This document shows positions 8,702 to 17,172 of a stretch of DNA of 64,000 nt, piece by piece (positions within the stretch are counted from its first letter, which is position 1; each line of letters starts with the position of its first letter). This DNA is from Clostridium_AD sp050717635 (GTDB lineage: Bacteria; Bacillota; Clostridia; Clostridiales; Clostridiaceae), in the NCBI RefSeq assembly GCF_050717635.1, contig NZ_JBOITO010000007.1:62001-126000 (forward strand), given 5' to 3'. Made by a program: the position numbers and the translations under genes. Under the pieces are notes generated by a model. The model saw only the letters and a program-made list of their open reading frames with translations, did not search any database and had not been told where the DNA came from.

Positions 8702-9430
8702 ATAAAAAACGGAAATGAAAACAAAACAGAAATCACTAAAAAAGAAACTCCTAAAGTAGAAGTAAAATCTAATAAATATCAAACAATAGAAGAAGTTACT
8801 TATTTAAAATTAGTTAAGAAAGATGGTACTACAATTGATTGTAAAATAGATACAGAGGATTTACAAAAGATATTAGAAAAGGGTCGTTGGTTTGCAGAGT
8901 GGAATAAAGATTTTAATAATTTCTTAGCGCAAAATTTAGGTAGTTATTATATCGAAGAAAAGAAATATAGAAGAAAGCAAAGTTTGCAATCATTTATATT
9001 AGACGTTCATCCAAAATCACCTGTAAGACATATCAATGGAGATACTTTAGACAATAGAAAATGTAACCTAGAAGTATACAACCAAAATACAGTTAATGAT
9101 TATGAAGAATTAGATGAAAATTCTGTTGCTGTAATATTAAGAGATAGATATGGCAAAGAGAAAGCAAGAACAATAATTGATAAAGAAGATATCAGTAGAG
9201 TAATTAACGATACTTATACATGGGTTTTGTTTAAGAAACACACAGAACCTTATGCTGTAGCGAATACTCCAAATGGGAAAATTTATTTAAATACGTTTAT
9301 AATGAGTACTCCAGAAGACATGATTGCTCATCCTATAAATCTTAATACCTTAGACAATAGAAAAGTTAATCTTGAAAATAAAAAGGTTGAATTAGAATTT
9401 ATTAAGCCAAGTGAAGAAATAGAAGAATAA
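8702..9430 (+). CDS. HNH/AP2-like protein with an unusual start codon
   Basis: A single open frame runs from 8669 to the stop at 9430, but the first ordinary start is a TTG at 8984, deep inside it. The upstream 94 codons look coding: lysine/glutamate-rich, then DLQKILEKGRWFAEWNKDF. An AAAGAGGTG site ends at 8694, which puts ATA 8702 at normal spacing and ATC 8699 slightly close. The C-terminal part has two similar units, VRHINGDTLDNRKCNLEVYN and AHPINLNTLDNRKVNLE, which are the HINGDxLDNRxxNL signature of HNH homing-type proteins. Typical catalytic His residues are not obvious in the second unit. Function is unknown; DNA binding is likely. Confidence 0.6.
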   Translation: MKNGNENKTEITKKETPKVEVKSNKYQTIEEVTYLKLVKKDGTTIDCKIDTEDLQKILEKGRWFAEWNKDFNNFLAQNLGSYYIEEKKYRRKQSLQSFILDVHPKSPVRHINGDTLDNRKCNLEVYNQNTVNDYEELDENSVAVILRDRYGKEKARTIIDKEDISRVINDTYTWVLFKKHTEPYAVANTPNGKIYLNTFIMSTPEDMIAHPINLNTLDNRKVNLENKKVELEFIKPSEEIEE

Positions 9431-9440
9431 TAAGTATAAT

Positions 9441-9477
9441 AAAAGCAGTATAGAAGATATCTTCTATACTGCTTTTA
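9441..9477 (+). terminator. strong terminator hairpin
   Basis: This is a perfect inverted repeat with arms AAAAGCAGTATAGAAGA and its complement, almost without a loop. It lies 10 bases after the HNH-like gene and probably ends its transcript. Confidence 0.7.
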
Positions 9478-9537
9478 TTAATTTAAAGCTTAAATTCATC
9501 AAATATTGCTAATACTTAAAGTAGTATATAACAATAT

Positions 9538-9591
9538 GTTATGCTGCATAACACATGCTTATTACAAAAATATCTAATATTGTATTATAAT
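9538..9591 (+). promoter_or_regulatory. promoter with upstream dyad for the first ABC operon
   Basis: The perfect dyad GTTATGCTGCATAAC (9538-9552) lies just before a -35-like TTACAA (9562-9567), an 18-base spacer and TATAAT (9586-9591). The same arrangement recurs at 12345-12406 before the reductase gene. A dyad directly upstream of a weak -35 is typical of an activator site; the LysR regulator at 17173 is the obvious candidate, but this is inference. Confidence 0.65.
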
Positions 9592-9667
9592 TAATATAGA
9601 ATTGATATAAAATTAACAAAATAAATTTACTTTTTATGATAGTGGTTAATTGAAAGGCGGTACAATC

Positions 9668-10444
9668 GTGAGTAAAAAAAATACAACTGAAAGAATGTTA
9701 ACCATTGGTACAATATTTGTTATTTTAGCCATATGGGTTGTAATAACGACACTCGGGTGGGTTGATCCCAAATTAGTACCATCTCCACAATCGGTATGGA
9801 CTGCTTTAATTGATATTTTGCAAAATGGATACAAGAACTATACATTGTTACATCATTTAGGAGCAAGTATGCAAAGACTTCTTATTGCTTTTTTTGCAGC
9901 GGTGGTTCTTGCAGTACCACTAGGACTTGCAAGTGGATATAATTCCAAGATTAGAGCGATTTTAGAACCTGTCATAGAATTTTATCGTCCACTTCCACCA
10001 CTTGCTTATTACACACTTTTAGTCTTATGGCTTGGGATTGAAAATGGGTCTAAAATTGTACTTTTATTATTAGCTTGTTTTGCACCAATATATATTTCTT
10101 GCGTATCAGCCGTTATGAAAATAAAAGAAGAATATATAAATAGTGCATGCAGTGTAGGTGCAAGTAAGCTACAAATATTTATCTATGTAATATTCCCAGC
10201 ATGTTTACCTGATATATTTATAGGACTTAGAACGGCATTAGGTGTTGGTTATACTACTTTGGTATCGGCTGAGATGGTGGCAGCGAGCTCTGGAATAGGC
10301 TGGATGGTATTAGATGCAAGTCGTTATTTAAGAAGTGATATTATTTTTTTAGGAATTATTATAATGGGTATAACAGGTATATTATTAGATAAAAGTATAC
10401 AATTTATTGAGCACAAGGTTATTCCGTGGAAAGGTAAAGAATAA
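9668..10444 (+). CDS. ABC transporter permease, SsuC/TauC type
   Basis: This 258-aa integral membrane protein has about six hydrophobic helices and the coupling loop SAVMKIKEEYINSACSVGAS followed by PACLPDIFIGLRTALGVGY, typical of sulfonate/nitrate/taurine permeases. The start is taken as GTG 9668 because AAAGGCGG lies seven bases upstream; a TTG at 9650 has no site. It is first of three genes (permease, binding protein, ATPase). Import of an organic or inorganic sulfur compound is suggested by the sulfur genes downstream, but the substrate cannot be read from the sequence. Confidence 0.85.
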   Translation: MSKKNTTERMLTIGTIFVILAIWVVITTLGWVDPKLVPSPQSVWTALIDILQNGYKNYTLLHHLGASMQRLLIAFFAAVVLAVPLGLASGYNSKIRAILEPVIEFYRPLPPLAYYTLLVLWLGIENGSKIVLLLLACFAPIYISCVSAVMKIKEEYINSACSVGASKLQIFIYVIFPACLPDIFIGLRTALGVGYTTLVSAEMVAASSGIGWMVLDASRYLRSDIIFLGIIIMGITGILLDKSIQFIEHKVIPWKGKE

Positions 10445-10469
10445 AAAGATCTAATGGGGAGTGATAATT

Positions 10470-11495
10470 ATGAAACTTAAAAAGATATTATCAAATGCTA
10501 TAATGACAACAATAGTAGCAACATTATTTGTAGGATGTGGAACTTCAAAAGATACGACTTCCTCAGGTGCACCTGAGGTGGTGAATATAGGTACTCAACA
10601 AATGCCTAATGATGAGAAAATTGCTATAGCAAAAGGTTTTTTTGAAGAAGAACTTGGAGTGAAAGTTAATATTGTTGAATTTAATGCAGGAGATATAAGA
10701 AATGCCCTTGTTTCTAAAGACATTGATTTCGCCTTGCTTGGATCATCTTCTGCAACGCTCGGAATTGCAAGCGGTATTGATGTAGAAGTGATTTGGATAC
10801 ATGAACTCTTAGGTGATGCAGAGAGACTAGTAGCTAAAAATGGTTCGAATATTAATTCTATTAAAGACATTGTAGGGAAGAAAATTGCTACTCCATTTGC
10901 GACTACAACACATTATAGCTTGTTAAAAGCTTTAGAGTTAAATGGTATTTCTGAAAAAGATATAACACTACTAGATATGCAAATGCCTGAAGTATATGTA
11001 GCGTGGCAAAGAGGAGACATTGATGCAGCTTATGCATGGGAACCTACACTCTCTAACCTTTTAAAGGATGGTAAAACTATAATATCAAGTAAGGATATGG
11101 CTTCAATCGGTGTTGTTACATCTAATGTAGAGGTTGTTAGACGAGAATTTGGTGAAAAGTATCCAGACATTGTAGCAAAGTATATAAAGGCTGTAAATAA
11201 AGCTGTTAAACTTTATAATGAAAATCAAGTTGAGGCAGTTAAAACAATTTCAAATGCTTTAGAAATTTCGCAAGAGGAAGCATTAAAACAGACGAAAGGT
11301 TCTATTTGGCTTACAGCAAAGCAGCAATTAGATCCTGCTTATTTTGGAACTAGTGATAAAAAGGGTAATTTAGTGAGTTCATTAAAAGATACAGCAGATT
11401 TCCTATACAAACAAAAGAGTCTTATGTCTGTACCTAAGTTATCTACTTTTGAAGATGCAGTAAATCCATCATATATAGAAAATGCTTTAAAGTAA
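10470..11495 (+). CDS. ABC substrate-binding lipoprotein, SsuA/TauA type
   Basis: This 341-aa protein has a lipoprotein signal (hydrophobic residues 8-22, then LFVGCGTS with the lipidated Cys). The rest is a two-lobe NMT1/SsuA-like solute-binding fold, with VNIGTQQMPNDEKIAIAKGF near the start and the AYAWEPTLSNLLKDGK hinge region. The Trp-Glu-Pro segment is typical of taurine/sulfonate binders. The start is ATG 10470, preceded by GGGGAG; the ORF could extend to GTG 10461. It is encoded between its permease and ATPase. Confidence 0.87.
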   Translation: MKLKKILSNAIMTTIVATLFVGCGTSKDTTSSGAPEVVNIGTQQMPNDEKIAIAKGFFEEELGVKVNIVEFNAGDIRNALVSKDIDFALLGSSSATLGIASGIDVEVIWIHELLGDAERLVAKNGSNINSIKDIVGKKIATPFATTTHYSLLKALELNGISEKDITLLDMQMPEVYVAWQRGDIDAAYAWEPTLSNLLKDGKTIISSKDMASIGVVTSNVEVVRREFGEKYPDIVAKYIKAVNKAVKLYNENQVEAVKTISNALEISQEEALKQTKGSIWLTAKQQLDPAYFGTSDKKGNLVSSLKDTADFLYKQKSLMSVPKLSTFEDAVNPSYIENALK

Positions 11496-11517
11496 TATGT
11501 AGAAATGGGGAATTTTC

Positions 11518-12333
11518 ATGAATGAAATACTGAAATATAAAGAAGATTATGTTGTAACATTAAAAGATATAAATTTAAGATATTCTGGTGAAAAAGGTGA
11601 AGTTGTTGCTCTAAAAGATATAAATATAGACATTGCTGAAGGAGAATTTATATGTATACTTGGTCCATCAGGTTGTGGTAAAAGTACCTTGCTCAAAATT
11701 CTGGCAGGATTTCTTAAACCCTCAGAAGGGGAAGTTAAAATGGACAATGAACCTATTACTGGACCTGATTGGCATAAAGGTGTTGTTTTTCAAAGCCCTG
11801 TCTTATATCCTTGGTTAAATGTTGAGGATAATGTTGCTTTTGGTCTTAAAATGAGAAAATTACCAAAAAACGAAATTGTGGAATTAACTAATAAATATAT
11901 AGAACTTGTTGGTCTTAAGGGTGCACAGAAGCATAAAACCTATGAACTTTCTGGTGGTATGAAGCAAAGAGTTTCGCTTGCAAGGGTTTTAGTAAATAAG
12001 CCTAGAATGATTTTAATGGATGAACCATTTGGATCATTAGACGCTTTAACAAGACGAAATATGCAGACACTAATAAGAAAAATTTGGATTAAAACAAAAA
12101 ATACAGTTTTTCTCATTACCCACGATGTTGATGAAGCATTAGCACTTGCTACAAGAATTATTGTAATGTCAGGTAGCCCAGGTAGAATCCTTAAAGAATA
12201 TAATACAGATTTTACTTATCAAAATACAGATATAAATCAAAAAAATGTAATATATACATCTAAATATATTAAGATAAGAGAGGAAATTTTAGATATTATA
12301 AATAGCCAAAATGAAGAGTTAAAGTTCTCATAA
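11518..12333 (+). CDS. ABC transporter ATPase, SsuB/TauB type
   Basis: This 271-aa nucleotide-binding subunit has Walker A GPSGCGKST (near residue 49), a Q loop in VVFQSPVLYPWLN, the signature LSGGMKQR, Walker B MILMDEPFGSLDAL and the switch His in ITHDVDEAL. The YPWL segment after the Q loop is a hallmark of the nitrate/sulfonate/taurine class. It completes the importer with the two genes upstream. Confidence 0.9.
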   Translation: MNEILKYKEDYVVTLKDINLRYSGEKGEVVALKDINIDIAEGEFICILGPSGCGKSTLLKILAGFLKPSEGEVKMDNEPITGPDWHKGVVFQSPVLYPWLNVEDNVAFGLKMRKLPKNEIVELTNKYIELVGLKGAQKHKTYELSGGMKQRVSLARVLVNKPRMILMDEPFGSLDALTRRNMQTLIRKIWIKTKNTVFLITHDVDEALALATRIIVMSGSPGRILKEYNTDFTYQNTDINQKNVIYTSKYIKIREEILDIINSQNEELKFS

Positions 12334-12344
12334 ATTTCATATAT

Positions 12345-12406
12345 AGCAATCTCTTATGCTGTATAACAGATTGCTATTACAGAAACATATAAGATTGTAT
12401 TATAAT
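12345..12406 (+). promoter_or_regulatory. second copy of the dyad-promoter
   Basis: The long dyad has outer arms AGCAATCT and AGATTGCT and an inner CTTATGCTGTATAACAG core (12345-12375). It is followed by -35-like TTACAG (12377-12382), an 18-base spacer and TATAAT (12401-12406). It is closely similar to 9538-9591, including the TTGTATTATAATTAA stretch, so one regulator probably controls both units. Confidence 0.65.
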
Positions 12407-12463
12407 TAACACATAGTTTGGTATAAATTTAACAAAAACATAATATTGTATGGAGGGGTTAAC

Positions 12464-14164
12464 ATGAGTAAAAAGTATTTAATTGTAGGCGGCGTTGCAG
12501 GTGGGGCATCAACAGCAGCAAGGCTCAGAAGACTCAGCGAAGAAGATCAAATAATAATGTTTGAAAGAGATTCTAATGTATCTTTCTCAAACTGTTGTTT
12601 ACCATATCACTTAAGTGGGACAGTAGAAGAAGCGGATAGTCTAGTGCTTATGCATCCAGATAAATTTTTAGCACAATACAATATAGAAGCTAGGATTCAT
12701 AGTGAAGTTATAGATATAGATAGAGATAAAAAGGTAGTAAGAGTTAAAAATACGTTAACTGGAACAGAGTATACAGAAAACTATGACAAGCTAATTTTAT
12801 CTCCAGGTGCAAAGCCTATACTTCCTCCTATCAAAGGAATTGAAAATGTAAAGGTATTTACTGTTAGAAATGTTGTGGATATAGAAAAGCTAAATAAATA
12901 TGTAAAGAAAACGGGAATACAGAATATATCAGTAATAGGCGGAGGCTTCATAGGAGTTGAAGTTGCTGAAAACTTAAGAGAGGCAGGAAATAATGTAACA
13001 CTAATTGAAGCAATGAATCATATCATGAAACCATTTGACTACGATATGGCTCAGATTCTTCATAAAGAAATCCGAGATAAGGGTGTAAATTTAATCGTAT
13101 CAGATAAAGTAAGTGCTTTTGAAAAGGATATTGTTGTTTTAGAATCAGGTAGAAAGATAGAGACCCAAGCAGTAGTTATGGCAATTGGTGTACTTCCAGA
13201 AACTTCACTTGCAGTTAAGGCTGGCCTTGAACTTGGACAAACAGGAGCTATTAAAGTAGATCAAAACTACAGAACAAATGATAGGAATATATATGCAGTT
13301 GGGGATGCCATTGAAGTATATCATGCCTTAGCTGGAAAGCAAATCAAGTTATCACTAGCAGGTCCTGCTCAAAAAGAGGCAAGACAAGTTGCTGACCATA
13401 TACATGGTAGAATTGTAAGAAATACTGGTTATATTGGATCATCAGTAGTTAAATGTTTTGATTATAATGCAGCATCAGTAGGCTTAAATGAGGAAATGAT
13501 AGAGGCTTTTAAATTAGACATTAATTATGAAATAGCTAAAGTAATTCCAGGAGATAAAGTTGGTATAATGCCAAACTGTGAGCCATTACACTTTAAGCTT
13601 CTTTTCGAAATTCCAACAGGGAAAGTATTAGGTGCTCAAGCTATTGGAAGAGGAAATGTTGATAAGAGAATGGATGTAGTTGCTACAGCTATTAAATTTG
13701 GAGCAACAGTAGATGATTTAAGAGATTTAGAATTATGCTATGCACCACCGTTTGGAACTGCTAAAGATGTAGTTAACTTTGCTGGTTATGTCGCTACTAA
13801 CTTATTACATGGTGAGTTTAAACAAGTATTTGAAAAGGATGTAAGAGGTTTAGTTGAAAGTGGAGCCTGCATAATAGATGTAAGAGAAGTGGATGAGTAT
13901 GAATTAAGCCACATAATTGGGGCAGTTAATATACCGCTTAGTGAAATAAGAAAAAGGGTAAATGAAATACCAAAAGATGTACCAGTATACCTACATTGCA
14001 GAAGTGCACAAAGAAGTTACAATGCAATAATGGCACTTCAAAATTTAGGATACACGAATCTTTATAATGTTGCTGGTGGATTTATGGGAATATCCTTCTA
14101 TGAATCATTTAATGATGAAACAATGAGGCGAGAAAAAATAGTTACTGATTACAACTTCCTATAA
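12464..14164 (+). CDS. CoA-disulfide/persulfide reductase with C-terminal rhodanese domain
   Basis: This 566-aa flavoprotein reduces CoA disulfide, CoA persulfide or polysulfide with NAD(P)H. The FAD motif IVGGVAGGASTAARLRRL opens the protein, and the redox Cys lies in FSNCCLPYHLSG (near residue 43). A second nucleotide motif is VIGGGFIGVEVAENL, the GD motif is IYAVGDAIEV, and the dimerisation domain follows. A rhodanese domain occupies about the last 100 residues, with active Cys in HCRSAQRS (near 512). This fusion matches NADH-dependent persulfide reductases. Start ATG 12464 follows GGAGGGG. It probably channels sulfane sulfur taken up by its neighbours. Confidence 0.9.
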   Translation: MSKKYLIVGGVAGGASTAARLRRLSEEDQIIMFERDSNVSFSNCCLPYHLSGTVEEADSLVLMHPDKFLAQYNIEARIHSEVIDIDRDKKVVRVKNTLTGTEYTENYDKLILSPGAKPILPPIKGIENVKVFTVRNVVDIEKLNKYVKKTGIQNISVIGGGFIGVEVAENLREAGNNVTLIEAMNHIMKPFDYDMAQILHKEIRDKGVNLIVSDKVSAFEKDIVVLESGRKIETQAVVMAIGVLPETSLAVKAGLELGQTGAIKVDQNYRTNDRNIYAVGDAIEVYHALAGKQIKLSLAGPAQKEARQVADHIHGRIVRNTGYIGSSVVKCFDYNAASVGLNEEMIEAFKLDINYEIAKVIPGDKVGIMPNCEPLHFKLLFEIPTGKVLGAQAIGRGNVDKRMDVVATAIKFGATVDDLRDLELCYAPPFGTAKDVVNFAGYVATNLLHGEFKQVFEKDVRGLVESGACIIDVREVDEYELSHIIGAVNIPLSEIRKRVNEIPKDVPVYLHCRSAQRSYNAIMALQNLGYTNLYNVAGGFMGISFYESFNDETMRREKIVTDYNFL

Positions 14165-14174
14165 TATATAATTT

Positions 14175-14235
14175 TGTGTGAATCTGGCTGTTTGCAGCTC
14201 CTTAGGAGATGATTTAATATAGCTGGATTCACATA
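14175..14235. promoter_or_regulatory. structured intergenic element before the YeeE gene
   Basis: The outer arms TGTGTGAATCTGGCT (14175-14189) and AGCTGGATTCACATA (14221-14235) pair with two mismatches. An inner hairpin is CTCCTTAGGAG (14198-14208). There is no T tract after it, so it is not a classical terminator. It may be a leader structure, an attenuator or a protein site; I recognise no known riboswitch. Confidence 0.4.
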
Positions 14236-14273
14236 AAAGTTTAGTGAAAATAAATAAAGAAAGGAAATGAGAT

Positions 14274-15596
14274 ATGAAGAATACAACGGGAAATACTGGG
14301 TTAAATACTAATAATAAAGTAATAAAGGTCAAAGCAAATACAAATAAACCACAATACTTTGTTGGATTTGCAATTATAATAGCTATGGTCATCTTTACTA
14401 TATCATTATCAGCAAATAATCCTAAGTTAGGACTGTTTTTGATTACTGGACTTTTAATCGGTTACGTAATGCAAAGATCAAGATTTGGATTTGCAGGCGG
14501 TATAAAAAGAATATATGTAACAGGGGATTCATCTTTAACAAAAGCACTAATGTTTATGCTTGCTATATCAATAATAATAACAGCAGCAATACATTATGGA
14601 GCATTTTCGCATGGGGCTGAGGTAGCATTTAGAGCAGTAGGAGGGGCAGAGAGAATTCCAGGAACTCAATTTGTCAAACCAATTAACATTTTAACGGTGC
14701 TAGGTGGAATACTATTTGGTATTGGTATGATGCTAGGTGGAGGATGTGCCTCTGGAACACTTACAGACACAGGTGAGGGTGAAGGAAGAGCTTTAGTAAC
14801 GCTGTTATTTTTCATAACAGGAGCCCTATGGGGAGAATATGCTATGGGCGATCTTAAAGATACTGTACTTTTCACTTGGAGTAAAAAAGTTTATTTGCCA
14901 GACTCTTTTGGTTATATGGGAGCTGTTATAATTTCATTATTAGCATGCTTAGCAGTTTATATTTTTGCTAAATGGTATGAAAATAAGAGAAAAAGAACAA
15001 ATACTCTTATTTTACCAGAATACGCAGAGTGGGAAAAAGAATTGCCAGAAATCGCGGAATACAAGTTTTTTAGTAAAGAAACTTATCATAAATTCTTTGT
15101 AAAAAGATGGTCTTTCTATACAGGAGCAGTACTTTTAGCGGCTATGTTTGAAGTGATAATACTTACAACAGGTAGTAGTTGGGGAGTAACTACAGCTTTT
15201 GTAAATTGGGGAGCTTGGATATATCAATCCTTAGGTCTAATAGATGTTTCAAAGTGGCAATCTTTCTCGTCTCAAATGGATACTATTAATGAAGGGTTCA
15301 TGAATGACCCAGATTCTATGAGAAACTTAGGAATAATAATAGGGGCTTTAGTATCTCCACTACTAGCAGGACATTTTTCGTTTAAGAAAAAATTTAAATT
15401 TAAAGATGCCGCTTTCTACGCAATTGGTGGATTATTAATGGGATATGGTGCAAGAATTGCAATGGGATGTAACATTGGCGCATTCTATTCAGCGGTAGCT
15501 AATTTTTCATTATCGGGTTGGGTGTTTATGCTAGCTTTAATTTTAGGTGGAGTAATAGGAGTTAATTTAATTAAGAAATTTAACATCGCAATTTAA
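14274..15596 (+). CDS. YeeE/YedE-family thiosulfate permease, fused form
   Basis: This 440-aa membrane protein contains two homologous halves. The first holds MQRSRFGFAGGIKR and the conserved GIGMMLGGGCASGTLTDTGEGEG; the second holds GYGARIAMGCNIGAFYSAV. These Gly-Gly-Cys motifs carry the cysteines that pass thiosulfate in the TsuA type of transporter. About 10-12 hydrophobic helices are present. It follows the persulfide reductase by 109 bases. Thiosulfate import is known for family members; other sulfane-sulfur anions are possible. Confidence 0.87.
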   Translation: MKNTTGNTGLNTNNKVIKVKANTNKPQYFVGFAIIIAMVIFTISLSANNPKLGLFLITGLLIGYVMQRSRFGFAGGIKRIYVTGDSSLTKALMFMLAISIIITAAIHYGAFSHGAEVAFRAVGGAERIPGTQFVKPINILTVLGGILFGIGMMLGGGCASGTLTDTGEGEGRALVTLLFFITGALWGEYAMGDLKDTVLFTWSKKVYLPDSFGYMGAVIISLLACLAVYIFAKWYENKRKRTNTLILPEYAEWEKELPEIAEYKFFSKETYHKFFVKRWSFYTGAVLLAAMFEVIILTTGSSWGVTTAFVNWGAWIYQSLGLIDVSKWQSFSSQMDTINEGFMNDPDSMRNLGIIIGALVSPLLAGHFSFKKKFKFKDAAFYAIGGLLMGYGARIAMGCNIGAFYSAVANFSLSGWVFMLALILGGVIGVNLIKKFNIAI

Positions 15597-15626
15597 CTTC
15601 GATTATTTTTTCTATTGATAAAGAAG

Positions 15627-15662
15627 AAAATGCTGTGGAGCTTTAAAGCTCCACAGCATTTT
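15627..15662. terminator. bidirectional terminator
   Basis: A perfect palindrome with arms AAAATGCTGTGGAGCTTT and its complement lies between the convergent genes ending at 15596 and 15673. A/T tracts flank both sides, so it can stop both transcripts. Confidence 0.8.
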
Positions 15663-15672
15663 TGATAGTGTT

Positions 15673-16206
15673 TTACATGAGAAATTTTACAAGGATTTTA
15701 CTGCCAACTATTGCACCTAAGAATAAAAATATACCAAATACCCATCCTGAAAGGGATAGTGATGAAACCCCGCTGTAGAAAGCTCCTATATTGCAACCTA
15801 AACCTATCCTTGCACCATAGCCCATTAGAAGTCCACCTAAGGAAACTGCAACTAGTTGTTTTTTAGATTTGATTTTTTTTATCTTAAATTGTGATGCAAG
15901 AAGCGTGGCAAGTAAAGCGCCAAATATTATTGCAATATTTCTAATTGAACCAGGGTCGTTAAGAAGCCCAGCATTTAGAGTTGCCTTAGCAGCATCGCTA
16001 CTAAAATAGTACCATTTATCAACACTTCCACCCACGGATATATATAACCATGCACCCCAGGTTGCAAATACACTAGATATGCCTAGTGGATTACCCGTGG
16101 TAGCTAGAGTAACTATCTGGAATAGTGATAAAAGTACTGCGCCAACTACATATGTCCAAGCACTTTTGAACCATTTTTTATAGAATTCATTATCTTTTAT
16201 ATTCAA
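15673..16206 (-). CDS. YeeE/YedE-family protein, C-terminal half
   Basis: This 177-aa membrane protein corresponds to the second half of the fused permease at 14274, with the conserved GYGARIGLGCNIGAFYSGVSS and the FATWGAWLYISVG segment. It is transcribed after the N-terminal half at 16257, with about 50 bases between them. The two products presumably assemble into one channel. Conserved Cys in LGCNIG is intact. Confidence 0.83.
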   Translation of the reverse strand: MNIKDNEFYKKWFKSAWTYVVGAVLLSLFQIVTLATTGNPLGISSVFATWGAWLYISVGGSVDKWYYFSSDAAKATLNAGLLNDPGSIRNIAIIFGALLATLLASQFKIKKIKSKKQLVAVSLGGLLMGYGARIGLGCNIGAFYSGVSSLSLSGWVFGIFLFLGAIVGSKILVKFLM

Positions 16207-16256
16207 AGGTATACCTCCTAAGGGCTTATTTATATTTTTCTGTGATAGAAAATAAT

Positions 16257-16958
16257 TTAATATTCTTCATTTTGCTTTTTGGTTTCCCACTTTTCAGCAA
16301 GTATATATAATATAGCAATTACTAAAAGTTGAACCAATATTGCTCCAAACCAACCTAATATATCTGGCAGGAATACAGTTTTTCCTTTTAAAATAAAATT
16401 AAGCTTCCACCATCCAAAATCATGTGCACCCCATAGCGAACCAATAATGAAAAAGAATAGGGCTAAAAATTGCAATGTAAAACCTTCTCCAACTCTCATC
16501 AGTGTACCAGAAGAACATCCACCGGCAATTACCATACCTATACCGAATATAAAAGCCCCTACTGCGGTGGCTATACTTATAGGAACTACATAACTTTGCC
16601 CCGAAATTGCAAGTCCACGTGCAAAATCACCGTATTTAATTGCTGTAAAGCCAATTGAAGTTATAGCTAAAGCAATAAGAACAGCTCTAGTTATCATTGT
16701 TCCACCAGTTAAAAATGGGTCTCTCATGGAGGCAGTAAAACAAAATCTAGATTTTTGTAGTATAAAACCAAAGCTAATACCAGTTAACCAGAATAAACTG
16801 AGTTTACCAGATATAGTAGATAGAAAAACACCGAAAATTACTAATAGTACAAATAAACCTATACCAAAGGGGACTTGACTTTTTCTGATTTTCCTTTTGG
16901 TAGTGCTAGATGTAGAATTTGTTCTTATGGAAGAATCGCTTGCATTTTTATTAGTCAT
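16257..16958 (-). CDS. YeeE/YedE-family protein, N-terminal half
   Basis: This 233-aa membrane protein corresponds to the first half of the fused permease, with LQKSRFCFTASMRDPF and GIGMVIAGGCSSGTLMRVGEG. A basic, Ser/Thr-rich tail (residues 1-28) precedes the first helix. It is divergent from the LysR gene at 17173, an arrangement typical of LysR-controlled targets, so it is a good candidate for that regulator. The pair is a split version of the gene at 14274. Confidence 0.85.
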   Translation of the reverse strand: MTNKNASDSSIRTNSTSSTTKRKIRKSQVPFGIGLFVLLVIFGVFLSTISGKLSLFWLTGISFGFILQKSRFCFTASMRDPFLTGGTMITRAVLIALAITSIGFTAIKYGDFARGLAISGQSYVVPISIATAVGAFIFGIGMVIAGGCSSGTLMRVGEGFTLQFLALFFFIIGSLWGAHDFGWWKLNFILKGKTVFLPDILGWFGAILVQLLVIAILYILAEKWETKKQNEEY

Positions 16959-17172
16959 TAAATCACGCTCCTTACTTACTTATATATAAATCTAACAATA
17001 TAACAAATGAAGTTACCAAACAATGTAGACTAATAAGTATTTAATGTAATTATACTATATAAAATAAGTTATAGTGCAATATATTTATGATTGAGGACAT
17101 ATGGTATAATTGAGTAAAATAAAATTTTGAGGATAAAATAGAACAAACAATAAATATCAATGGGGTGTTATT

